This document shows positions 46,505 to 58,202 of a DNA stretch of 64,000 nucleotides, one piece after another. Below the pieces are notes generated by a model. It made no database searches and was not told the origin of the DNA. It was given only the letters and a program-made list of their open reading frames with translations. Each line of letters starts with the position of its first letter. Positions within the stretch are counted from its first letter, which is position 1. Position numbers and translations under genes: made by a program. This stretch comes from Gryganskiella cystojenkinii (taxonomy: Eukaryota; Mortierellomycota; Mortierellomycetes; Mortierellales; Mortierellaceae): assembly GCA_015852425.1 (NCBI GenBank), contig JAAAIG010000084.1, positions 237-64,236 of the forward strand, in the 5' to 3' direction.

Positions 46505-47319
46505 CTACTGGTGAAGACCCTGATAGTCTCCATTTTGAGCATGGTAGTAGCTGGCATTGAGGTCCTGAGGCTGAAAGTGGGTTCCGTCGTCCAGGTTCTT
46601 GGTGTCTTCTTCGCCATCCTTGTCCTTGGTGGTAGCTGCCTGGCGCTCGATTTTCGTGGTCTACCAGAGAAGAAGCGATACAATGTTAGACACTGGGAAT
46701 GTGGGAACGAGAAAACAAACAGGGACAAGATCTCGCAACATGAAAAATGTTTTTTTGTGCACACAAAACGTGGCACCATTGTAGGTGGAAGCAGTTGCAA
46801 ACAAATACAAACATCAACAATGTCCTAAAAAAAATTACCTCTCGGTATTTTGAAAGGTAGATCTTGAGAGCCTCAGCATAGTTTTCAAAGCCAAGGGACT
46901 GCATGGCCCACAGGATGTCCTCTCCGTTGATCGTCTTTCTCTTTTCCAACTGGCATCTGTCGCTGGCTGACGTAGTTGGCGAATAAAAAGACGGACAAGA
47001 CAAAAAAGAACAAGTGATAGGGACGGTCATAATTAGAAAAACGTCTACTGGAACGTGTTGTGACACAGCCCCGTGCTGGTTGGTTGGCCTTTTTTTTATA
47101 GTCGTTCTCGTCTTTCGTAGCTCTTTCCGTACCTTCGCTAGTAATGAACGAGATGAACTCTGATACACATTCCTGGACGGTCTCCTTGGCCTCTTTTGCA
47201 ATCTTGGCGTTGTCTGGAAGAGCCTTCTTCATAATGCGGGCCACGTTGGCAATGGGCAAGAAACGATCCTGCTCCTTGTAGTCATCAAGTTCATCGCCGG
47301 ACTGGTGAGGTTCTGACAT
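46505..47319 (-). CDS. HAP3: CCAAT-binding factor subunit Hap3/NF-YB
   Basis: Exons 47319-47133, 46966-46839 and 46660-46505 give 156 aa. The histone-fold core is almost diagnostic: [18 protein letters not shown], then [39 protein letters not shown], and [19 protein letters not shown]. It pairs with NF-YC/Hap5 and NF-YA/Hap2 to bind CCAAT boxes in the nucleus. The N-terminus is short ([17 protein letters not shown]) and the C-terminal tail is acidic then Gln/Tyr-containing ([17 protein letters not shown]). Intron 1 splits the core after ITSE, and intron 2 ends it after LSKYRE. The gene shares a 411-bp divergent promoter with TRS33. Confidence 0.97.
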
Positions 47320-47730
47320 GGTTTTTATGCTTTAGAAGGGTAAAAAGAGACGGCAATACTGACAAATAAGAGTGAAATGAGTTTGCTGACAGGCAGTACG
47401 AACAAGGTGGGTCGTAACTAGAAGGGATGAGACAAGACTGAAAGCAAATGATGGCAAAAAAAAATAATATAAGAATGTGCTCGTGAGAGGTGATTGAGAC
47501 TGACCTTTTTCTTTTTTTGTCTTGGACAGCGTTTCCCGTACGTGACTGATTCTATGGTTCAACTTTGTACGTGATTGACGGCAAGGACTCGCGTTCATTT
47601 TTTTGTTCGTGTCTGCTGTCTTTTGCATCAGAACGCCATCATTGTTGCCCCGACAAGAACCAGGACCAGAACTTTCCGACATCATCACCTATACCTTCAT
47701 CCCAACAATAAAATAAATACAAGGACCCTC
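47320..47730. promoter_or_regulatory. Divergent promoter HAP3 / TRS33
   Basis: A 411-bp stretch between start codons of HAP3 (minus) and TRS33 (plus). AT-rich with a short poly-A near 47457. Both promoters must overlap here. Confidence 0.6.
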
Positions 47731-48674
47731 ATGATGGCAGCAACTCAGTCATCATCCAAGCTCGTGAATGAGTCCGCGGTCGAGTTTCTGACCACAGAGA
47801 TGGTCGAGGCCATGATCAGGACCATCAAGGATGACCCTCTCAAACTCGCTGACCGCGACCACTCCTATACCAACCTGAACGAGGGAGCTGGAGGACCGAA
47901 AGACTATTCTGAAGGCGACGAGACTATGGAGGCTGTTTATTACAAACTGGAGATGATTGGATTCCGCGTAGGAGAGCGTCTTATCGAAAAGTAAATAGTC
48001 TCGGCTTTTCCTACGTTCTGGCGTCCCATGATTCTTAACAAAATCTCGGTGCTAACCAATTCAACATCTCTTCATCCTCATGTTTCTCTCTTTCAAAATT
48101 GCAACAGGATCAGTAAAGATAGGTTGCGCTTTACCGACAACCTCGACGTGGTCAAGTTTGTTTGCAAGGAAGTCTGGATGTTCCTTTTTAAGAAACAGAT
48201 TGATAACTTGAAGACGAATCACAGAGTACGGTCGCCGGGATGATAAGAACAGCTTAGATGAGAAAAATCAGCGTCTTACACAAAGTCAATTCTCGTGCTG
48301 ACCCTAACTTTTTTTTTATTTTTTCCTTTTTTGTCATGCTATCAGGGAGTGTACGTTTTGCAGGACAACAACTTCCGGTGGTTCACAAAGATGGCGCAGG
48401 ATCAAAACTCGGCCGAGGCTGTGAAACGGGTAACACCAGTAAGTTACTTGAGAAACGAAGATGCTTCTACCAGGGCTATGGAAACGACGCTCAGGGCCTA
48501 AAGACTAACGTGTTGCCTTTTTATGATTTCGTCCATGCCCAATAGTACCTTTGGTTCCCCTGCGGAATTTTACGCGGTATTCTCTCCAACTTGGGGATAA
48601 CGAGCTCTGTTGTTGCCGAGACACCTTCCTTGCCAGCGTGCACCTTCCAAATCAAGATTGCAAAGACTACATAG
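47731..48674 (+). CDS. TRS33: TRAPP complex subunit Trs33/TRAPPC6
   Basis: Exons 47731-47990, 48108-48225, 48346-48438 and 48546-48674 give 199 aa. The Bet3-fold core is recognisable from [15 protein letters not shown], then [47 protein letters not shown] and [17 protein letters not shown], ending CTFQIKIAK. The family forms heterodimers with Bet3 inside TRAPP tethering and Rab-activating complexes of the secretory pathway and autophagy. Two ATG codons are adjacent at 47731 and 47734; I used the first. The N-terminal part (about 50 residues between the first helix and LEMIGF) is an extended loop longer than in animal TRAPPC6. Confidence 0.94.
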
Positions 48675-48930
48675 CCTGGAACAGTGTAACCCAACCATAC
48701 CCCAAATAAAAAGATTTCAGCAAGACGAGTGTGGCCTCGTGACTGCCAATCCATGAAAAAGGGAAAGTGAAAAGGAAGGGCGCATTTCTTTCGTGGAGCC
48801 TTCATTTGTTCTCCTCTTTCCAGTCCCGTTTCGTCACTCACTCATTCATTTCTTTACCGGCGGCAACAATAAGGATTTCAGCTCTCCACAGTAACCTCAT
48901 ATTACGTTACCATTTCTAATTCCAACGCCA

Positions 48931-50541
48931 ATGTCCGCCGCACCAGCTGTTCGCAAAACAGGAAAAGTCAAGTTCTTCAACAGTCAGAAGGGCTTTGGCT
49001 TTATCATCCCCTCTGAGAGTACAGAAGCCGCTCCTGCAGACGAGAGTAAGTGTCGATGGTACGCTATTTGATGATTATACTCTTCTCTTGGACAGTTTTC
49101 GGTGCTTTCAGACCGCCTCTCCATACAGTCTTTATTACTGCGACATATACTTTTGTAAAAGACATCGAATAAGATGACGAATTTTTTTGATCTGGGCTAT
49201 TGCTGGTGCTTGGGGACCTGGACAATGAATGAACGTTATTATATTGTGGACTCTGAAGGCAGGAGGATCAATAGAGAGGGAGGGACTCTGAAACGCACCC
49301 TTTTTCGATTGAATGCCATGAGCCGATGTTAAAGGCTCCTTATCTGTTGTGCTGATCCAAGTTACTTTCGCTCTTTTTTTTTTTGTGTGTAAATTGATTC
49401 TTCCTCTACGCTCCCGACTGCAATAATTGCCACTAGTATTTGTTCATCACACTGCGATCCACAACGATGGTGGATTCAAAAGTTTGGCCGAGGTATTTTC
49501 TTCCTCCAGTTTTTGAAAATCTGATTGCCAAGAGGGTTTAAAGGTTTGGTAGAGATTGCTTACTACTGCTTGTTTGACGAAAAAATTTAACCCCACTCGC
49601 TCCATTACTCCATGTTCCCACACACACACNNNNNNNNNNTAAAAAAAAAAAGGGCGAAGAGGTCGAGTTTGATGTCGTTCCCGGACCAAAGGGAATGCAG
49701 GCTGCCAACGTAACCGGTCCTCATGGTGCATCTGTTCGTGGTGACCCCAACGCCGGTCGCCCTCAGTTTGGGTAAGAAAAATTAACTTGATTAAGCTGTG
49801 TTTACTGTTTTGCGAAGTTTCCTTCCAGCAAACTAATTCATTTCCTCTCGACTCAGCAATCAACCTTTTAGGGGTCAACGCTTTGGCGGCGGGGGAGGAT
49901 ACGGAGGGTTTGGGGGACCCAACTGTAAGTTTTAAAAGGGCGAAGAGTCCAGCAGCACTCTATTGTCTGTCTCGTTCTCGACACTCTTGAAGTGATCATC
50001 CCACCAAAAAAAAAAAAAAAAATGGCGGGAAACCAAAAATTGGCGGGAAGAAAAAAAAATGTGTGGCACGCGCACGCCCCAATTTGCCACTGGTCATTTG
50101 CTGACCAAAACGTAAAACAAAAAAGACGCACGCTAAACAAAAAACCCCACTTCTTCGAACATAGCTTATGGCGGAGGATATGGTAACTATGGCGGACCTG
50201 GTGGACTCGGCCAGCAAGGTTATGGTCAAGGTTATGGCCAACAGCATGGATTCGGCGGTGGCGGTGTTGGATTCCAACAAAGCAACCAGTTCCCCTACGG
50301 CAGTTACCCTCAACAACAACACATGAACCAACAGCATCAACAACCACCTCAGCAAGGGTTCGTTGGCGGAATGGGCTCGGGTCTTCCAGGGGGTCCTCCA
50401 GTTGCGACTGGTCAGCAAGGTGGATTCAGTGGCCAAGGTTCGTTTGGTGTTGGCGGTGCACCAGCTCAGGCTGGTTGGAACACACCTGCAACGGGTGGTG
50501 GCGGCGGCGGTGCTACTGGTGGAGGATCTATGCAGCACTGA
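48931..50541 (+). CDS. Cold-shock-domain, Gly/Gln-rich RNA-binding protein
   Basis: Exons 48931-49045, 49437-49492, 49653-49771, 49857-49924 and 50165-50541 give 244 aa. The cold-shock domain (about 9-80) has RNP1 KGFGFI (20-25) and RNP2 IFVHHTAI (39-46), with GKVKFFNSQ before it and GEEVEFDV after it. The rest is Gly/Gln/Tyr-rich with YGGGYGN, GQGYGQQHG and long Gln runs, a low-complexity tail that often condenses with RNA. Expected role: single-stranded nucleic-acid binding and RNA chaperone activity, nuclear or cytoplasmic. The exon 3 acceptor lies beside a 10-N gap in a poly-A tract and is the least certain junction. Intron 1 (391 nt) is long for this locus. Confidence 0.87.
49630..49639. 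other. Assembly gap (10 N)
   Basis: Ten N between a CA run and a poly-A run, inside intron 2 of the cold-shock gene. Likely a homopolymer or microsatellite assembly break. Confidence 0.98.
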
Positions 50542-52026
50542 GCGGGTTCTATGTTGGTCAAAACAGGTGGTTGTCTGGTCGTATATAACAAAAAACTGTT
50601 TCCAAAAGCAACAATAAAAAACCCGAAATGAAAAAGGAAGAGGGTTCCGTGCGACAGTCACTTTGCCACAGAAGCCCACGCGTGAGCGCAAATAAGAAGT
50701 GGTGGCAAAAATAATAATAATAAAGAGCAGCGCACTGAAGATGCAAACAAAAGAGAGCGTGCCAAATAACAGTAAGCAGGGGTTGCCTTCATGTGCGGGA
50801 GGACATTGGAATGAACAAAGTCGATGAATGAGGGGGATGGAGCAGGGTTTACGTCTTTTTATCGCTCGAGGCAAACCAAACCCTCCTCCCCTTTTCTACA
50901 GAGTGGGAAGGCAAAAAAAAAAAAAAAATCGACTGTTTCACCCCTTTGCTTTTTTTTTGTTCCCCCACTTTCGAGTGCGCTGTTCAATTATCGCTTCGGT
51001 CCCACTGACTGACAGCCCTTCAAATTGTCTGCACGTCTTCACTCCCACTGCAGCGACCCTCGATGAGAGGATGTATGGTTATTTGAGTGTATCTGCGTGT
51101 CCATGTTTTTTTGCTCAGTCTTTGGCTACTCGTGGTCAAATCAAAATTTGTTTTTTTCTTACTCCTCTCTCTTCTCTCTGACCCCCTTCTTCCTTTTCTT
51201 CCTTCCTCCTCCTTCCTTGCCATCTCTCTTTCGTCCACTTCAATCCGCGCTACCCCAGTCGAGTCAAGAGCAAAAATACACACAAACACAAGACTGCAGT
51301 CAACGACTACGAGCACCCTTTTGACAGCCAAGCCTCGGAAACACTCACGGCCACTTTCAAGCCGACTGGATCAATTTGTACATTAATCATTTCTTTTCTC
51401 AGTACCGTCGACAAACAACAACAAAAATAATCAACAACAACAACAACAACAATCACCACCGCCAAATCCAAAATCAAGTTGACACTGTCATCCCTTTTTT
51501 TGCAGGTTGCCGATTATTCTTATCCCATTAACAGAGGGTACACGACTGTTTTTTGCCTTTCTGTTCGTTGACCTTTATTCGACCAAGGTAAGGCATGGCA
51601 CACTGGAAACAATCATTCCAACTCTCTCGGACGAGATTAGTTGTTTAGACAGGAGACCCTTTATGGAACAGACGAAAGCCTTACTGACCGCAAAAGCACC
51701 TCATGGACATCAGATTGCATCAAGGCAGTGATAACTACAGCGTCCACAGATCAGCAAATCCTTGTTATGCCGGTGCAACAGAGCGCCGTCCATGGGGATA
51801 GTCTGATTACGGACCTCGGAGACCTCGGGGACATATGGACTACAGCATCTGATGGACTAAATGCTGGCCATTCTCAACCCCATGCGATTGTAATCTGCAG
51901 CAATATCAGAAACGGAAAACAGACTGATAACCTCTTCTTTTTTTATCCTCTGTTTTGACTCGCAACGTAGTATCATTGAAGGCTATTACGGAACCGTTTC
52001 TTTGGAGACCGCCTTTTTGATATCAT
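50542..52026. other. Gene-free region upstream of SET2
   Basis: A 1485-bp stretch with a C/T-rich tract (about 51155-51235) and a CAA repeat (about 51433-51452). The repeat resembles the CAA-rich leaders before other starts in this window, so a non-coding 5' exon of SET2 is possible. ORFs are short. Confidence 0.5.
51433..51452 (+). repeat. CAA trinucleotide repeat
   Basis: Six to seven CAA units about 575 bp before SET2. Confidence 0.8.
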
Positions 52027-55000
52027 ATGCTGCCAAGCCCACACAAGGACGACCCTGGTCGAGATAACGACCGCATGCGGCAAGCTGTCGCTGCCGGATC
52101 GACCGACAGCTCTGCAGGACCTTCTTCCGCCGCCACCTCTACATCGACTTCGCCTTCCTCCTCAATAAGCGACGCCATCATGACCATCGAGCACGCCAAA
52201 GAAACTGGCTTCAGTAGCATCATCCCAGAACTCAAAAAAGAAGAACCCGGTAGGCGCTTGTGTCTATGTCACTGTAGTGCAGGAAAAATATCAAAAACTT
52301 GTCATTGTAGCATGAGAGATACGGTCAAAACTGACGCTGTCTTTTTCTCTCCTTTTTGTCTTTTGTTATAATAGAAATCTGCACCTCCTTAGCGTCACTC
52401 CATGCATCAGACCCTGAGATGGACCTTTCCAGCAACTCAAGAGCAGTAGCCTTGGGATCCCCAAAGATCGAGCAAATGGAAAAACTCGAAATCTCAAGTC
52501 CCATCCCACTCTCTCGCCTCTTTGACTTTGACCAAGGCGACCAAGGATCCGATAAGATTGTCTTGAACGAGTCTGAAAGGCAGTACCAGAAGAAGCTTAG
52601 AGAAGAGTTTGACGCTGGTTTCGAGGATATCCATGCTGCAGACCAAGGGTCTTTGGAGGGCGAGTATACCACAAATCGCAGAGATGCCGTCTCGAACGGG
52701 CATGGATACCTGGGCGGTAAAGCCTACGACTCGGATGATGAGGAGATCCGAGTCAATGACGATGAAGAAGAAGGAGAACTGCGCGAGTCAAAGTTACAGC
52801 GGCCTCCTCCACCACCGCCACCACCAGCAGGACCACCATCTATCAAGCACCTCCCATCCGCTCTGGACGAGGCTCAGAGTTCATACTTGCAAATTCAACA
52901 CAATATCTACCGCGGCGCAAATACTGGAAATTCGCCCGTGGACGATTGTCTGCCATGTCAGTGCAAATACAACCCACGTAAGTGTCACGGGACATGTAAA
53001 GGTGGAATAGGATTCGCAAATTTATATCCCTTTTCACAATCTGACGCTTTTTGCTCGTGTACTTATTAACTTACCATAGATCGAGACCCAAGGTGGAAAG
53101 CTTGTGGACCAGACTGTATCAACCGCAACTTATTGGTAGAGTGTATCGAGGACGACTGTCCATGTGGCTCCTATTGTCTCAACAGGAGGTAAGAAGAACA
53201 AGCATATTCGGACTTTCTTATCTGCTGTGAATTGGGCTTGCTTTGTTACGTGAGCGAATCGGCAAGAGGAACTGTGAAAAGAAAGATAAAAGTCGAGTCT
53301 ATCAAACAAAGATTTTATATTGACAGTACCAACGCCCCTCGCTTTTTCACATGTAGATTCCAAACCAAGCAAAATTCGCAGGTGGATGTTGTCCGGACAG
53401 AGAAGAAAGGCTTCGGACTTCGAGCGATGGAGGGTCTACCTTCGTAAGATATTGGAATGACCTTTCTGCGACAGTAGTTTACAATCTCGTATTTTTTTAT
53501 TTCATGGCGACTAACAGACCCTTGGTCCTACCTCTATCATATTGTAGTGGTACTTTTGTCATGGAGTACATTGGTGAAGTTCTCCCTCATGCTAGCTTTG
53601 TCAAGCGGACTCGGGAGTACTCTTTGGCAGGTGTGGAGCACTTTTATTTCATGTCTCTGCAGTCGGACGAGGTTATTGACGCCACCAAAAAAGGCTGCCT
53701 AGCCAGGTTCATCAATCACTCATGTAACCCCAACTGTCATTTGGAGAAGTGGGTTGTCGGATCCAAGCTCAGGATCGGTATTTTCACCATCAAACGGGTG
53801 GCAGAAGGCGAGGAACTCACATTCGACTACCAGTTCGAACGTTACGGGTAAGCATTCTTTGATGCTAGGGCAGCTACGTTGATTGAAGCCATGGCATTGT
53901 ACTAATCCTTGGATTTGTGTTGTTTCATGTCATTGACAGTGCGGAAGCCCAAAAATGTTATTGTGGGGAGCCAAACTGCACAGGATTTATCGGAGGCAAC
54001 AAGAGATCCTCGGCCACAAGACTTGACAACTACAATAACCTTGACGAGGTCGAGGATGAGGACGAGATCGATCTCGAAAACCAAATTAGTCTTCGCCTCC
54101 CGAAGAAGGAGAAAGGCAACGATGGCGACTACGAGGACCCATACGAGCAAGAAAGGATTACTCGGGGTATTGACGATCCCTTTCTTATGGAGAAATTGGC
54201 ACGTATCATGTTCATGAAGCCCAAGGTTCAGAAGAGCAAGCGGTTGCTCGCCAAGTTGATGGCAACGACAGAACGCGCATGTTTGAGGCGGTTCTTGGTC
54301 CTTCATGGACTGGTGATTCTCAAAGCGTGGCTGAAGCACTACAAGGACGAGCCTGACATCATTACCGGAATTATGTATGTACTGCCGAACATCCCGCTGC
54401 TATCAAGAAACGCCATTGAGGACTCGCAAATCGAGGAGGCTGTGCAAGAAATCGCGGAAGGACCGGAATGTCCTTCTAAAGATATGGCACAGGCTGTTTT
54501 GGCTCAGTGGAAGGAGCTCAAGCCCTCATACCGTATCCCAAAGGCCAAGAAACAGGTGAGCACATGTCAAAAACACCGTCAAATAATTCCTGTTCAACGA
54601 TTGAGAGCTCGACTAACATGCCTGTTTTGCTACGTTTGTCTTAGCCTGCTGCCACATCCACGGATGCTGTTAGTACTCCTGTAGACGAGTCCAGTAGCTT
54701 CATGTCGCCCTCTGATAGTGTAGGATCCGGTTCAGCAGAAGGATTAGGCAAGAGACAGTATGATGACGAGGACCGGTCGTCGACTCCAGCTGGAATGGAG
54801 AAACGCAGCAGGTTCGATGTTCCCCCTAGCCAAGGACCAACGGATGACAACGAGGTCTCCACTACGCCTTCCGAACACGCGTCCAAGTACTATGGGTATG
54901 ATTCACCCGATTATTACGGGCGATCGGATGCTCATCGGCTATCAGAGCCCTTCAGCCGATCGAGTGAAGTTTATGACCGGGAAGCCAGGGATGGTCGTAT

Positions 55001-57323
55001 GGATGCATACAGTCGCGACGGCGGCTACAGTCGACATGCCGAGACTGGATATGGTCGGACCGATTCTTACGGACGCGGCGATCCCTATGCCATGTCCAAA
55101 TCACACTATGAGCGCGGACGGTATGAACATTACCGGAGCGATCGCGATCGCGAGCGTGAACGATACTACGACTATTATGGCGATCAGGACTATGACCGAG
55201 AATACAGAAGCCATCGTGACCCACGCGATTCACGCGACCGAGAGCCCAGGGATAGACGTGATGATCGAGATCTTAGAGAATATCGCGATATGCGTGAATC
55301 TGGTCGCTACAACCGAACACCGCCATCACCCCGTAACAGGGATAGAGATGTGTCCCCGAGCGCCAGCGGTCGCCGCGATCGCTCTCCTTCGAGCTCAACA
55401 AGGCAGAGCAGCTGGGCTGGAGATCGATCGCGGTCCGTCTCACCCTCCAAAGAAAGCTCGGCCATCGATACAGAACTTAACAAGGTTGCCGCAGTTCTGC
55501 ATGACGTCAATAAGGCCTTGGAAGTTGCTGCAACTGTAACAACGGACATTCCAGCTTCTACCGGTGAGGATGCTTCCGTAGGTACTGGACTTTTAACTGT
55601 CGAAAAGGACTCAGCAATGCCGTCAGATGCGCAAGACTTGTCATCTCAAAAGAGTCCTGTAGCGATTGGCGATCAGCAAGATGGCGGCGAACCTCCAGGA
55701 GAACAGCGCACTCCTAGTTTATCTTTGTCCGCTGGACAATCCACGGCAGCGATCGACTTTCATCCTCGAAGCAACAGCAGTGGCGGCCGCGATGACTATG
55801 CGCAGCATAGATATGGTAGTCATGGCAGCGGTGGCAGGGATTACTCGCACTCTCAGTACTACCGTCAGAGCTCCTCGGGCTACCCTCATTACTCAAAACC
55901 TCGACACGACTACCGCAGCAGCTCGCGCTCCTACCCGCCGCCACCAGCTGCCCGTCCTCCACCTGCAGCACCTGCGGTTCTCCCGCCCAATTGGTCCTCA
56001 GCCAATGATTCCGAGGGTCGGGTTTACTACTACAATGAGATCACCCGAGAGACTCAATGGACTGTCCCAGCATCGGACACTGTTGCGGCCGCGGCTCCTG
56101 CGTCTTTATTGACAGCGTCTCAGACCACTGGTGCAGCTCACTATCCGCCGCCACGTAATGCTCACCTGCAGCAACAACAAGCGGTGGCTGTCGCAAGAGT
56201 TGCGTCTCCAGAGCCCCGAAAACCTGTTAATATCGATGGCTTTACGCAGGAACAGATTCAGGAGGTGATTGGTCGAGCCTATGACAAGCAAAAGCAAAAG
56301 AATCTTGCAAACGGAATCAACAGTGCCAGTGCGAGTGTTCATGACGTGGATTCGCCTCACAACCGTACGGCTACCGCACACTCGCCAACGAACATCCGTA
56401 TCAACGGCGGCAAGCCTCTCAAGCCCATGGGAGAGAAGGATTTGAAGAATGCTGTAAGTTACTTGAAAAAAGTATTCCAATGTGTGGTTTTTAATATGAA
56501 ATTATAATTTGTAGAATGTGATGATTTCTAAAACAAAAATGTTTTTTCTTATTAATTTCCAATATCGTAGTTGTCTGGCTCCGTTGTCAAGAATATGGCA
56601 AAGTACAAGATCAAGCTTGGGTCGAGTGAGGCATTCAAGAAGCACGCTCGCAGGGTAAACCATCATTTGAGCTTGTGTGCTACTTAAAGTTGTTAAGCTA
56701 TATGTCGTCTTTGGAAAACATGCATGTATTAATATTGATTTTTGATCTTATGGATTTAGATAACCCATTTGATCGCGGATAAGGAGATGCGGTCGAAATC
56801 TTTCAAGTCAGGAGAGCTGACAGAGTTGACACCTGCAATCAAGAACAAGATCAAACGATTTGTTCGTGACTACATGACCAAGCTCTTCAAGAAGCAGCCC
56901 AAGGAGGATCGCACGACAATGTCCTCTAGCACCGCGGCGCTGGTTAACGGATCGCGGAACTCTGTTTCCCATGTGATTCTCACTGGTGCAGATGGAGTTC
57001 TCCCTCCAAACACGGTCATGACAACATCTACCCCAGCAACGACAACCATAACAGTGACTGCCAAGGACGCTACCGGTTCATCATCAGTGTCATTCTCGTC
57101 TTTGGCGCAAAGACCCGTGCCAGTGCCCTCGTCTGCGTCCTCCAAAAGTGCTGGCAAAGTTCCTGCTATGGACTATGGCGATGTTGAGGTCGACGATGAA
57201 GAGGACGTCAAGTATGGGGAGGGAGATGATGATGACGAAGGTGATATGGACGGTGAAGATGATGAGGATGAGGATAGTGGTGTTGCCGCTGTCCCATCTT
57301 CATCTGTGGAATTGCCGCTTTGA
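52027..57323 (+). CDS. SET2: Histone H3 Lys36 methyltransferase Set2
   Basis: Nine exons (52027-52249, 52375-52977, 53080-53188, 53357-53443, 53548-53847, 53940-54555, 54645-56453, 56571-56654, 56760-57323) give 1464 aa, in phase. An acidic N-terminus with a Pro run is followed by the AWS domain (ACGPDCINRNLLVEC), SET (GTFVMEYIGEV, ARFINHSCNPNC, GEELTFDYQF) and post-SET (CYCGEPNC) to about residue 455. Then come a helical domain (RRFLVLHGLVILKAWL), an Arg/Asp/Ser/Tyr-rich region (about 810-920), a WW domain (LPPNWSSAND..YYYNEITRETQW, about 1090) and an SRI domain (about 1238-1323) that binds phosphorylated RNA polymerase II CTD. An in-frame stop just upstream supports the start, unless a 5' exon exists. 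The C-terminus is Ser/Thr-rich then acidic. Confidence 0.95.
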
Positions 57324-58202
57324 ATGGGTTCTTTATCTCGTGTTGCTTTTTACATGCGTCGTCATAACCCTCCGATACCCGTAATTCCGTCCGTTCCAGC
57401 TCTGCCCACTGCCGACCTTGACTTTTAAGAAGACAACAACCTCACTTGCTCGACCCGCCAACAACGTTTATTTCCTATCAGTCCATACCACGATCAACAA
57501 CAACACCAACTAGAAGAAGAAAAAAAAGGAACCAACCGACCCTTCGCAAGCCAGCTATCTCTATTCGCATTCATCCAATTCCCCCTCGCACATTATTTCA
57601 TTCGCACAATCTCCGTTATCGCTCTTTTTCTTTGTATGATATCGCTTTTTATTTCACCTTTCTTTTTTTACTGCTGTCGTCGCTTTTTTTCCTCTTTTAG
57701 AATCCTGCATCATTTCACTCACTCGCTCTTGACCTTTCCTGGTTGTCAAACTTATGATATTCTCTTCCTCTCCCCCCCAAAAAACAAACAAAAATGAAAA
57801 TACCATAAAAACAATCAAAAGAGGCGCACCTCCTTCTTTGTGCTTTTCACGCAGCTTTGTTGACATTTCAGTGCAAGTTTTATTTCAGTTCGCGTTTTAT
57901 TTCAGCGCGCGTTTTCGATACATTCACGTACCTAATTGGTACACTTGTGAATTGTGCAATTCGAAGTTACGATTTTCAGTGCACCGACTTTGAAGTGGAC
58001 GTCATTACAGAAAGAGGAAAACACAATGCCACGCCTTCATGGCGGACATCTGCGATTTTATTTGTGAGCTCAGAAATACGTAAGAGGGACAAGACGAGTG
58101 AGCAAGATTAACTCCACCCGTTGCCCAAAGGAAAATAAGAAAGAAAAAACGCGTTAATTGAGGAGGAGACATATGTCAAAAGGATCTAAGACAACAAGTC
58201 CT
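57324..58202. other. Convergent spacer, SET2 and HeLo-like gene
   Basis: An 879-bp stretch of C/T-rich then AT-rich sequence between two stop codons. Short ORFs show no recognisable product. Confidence 0.5.
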
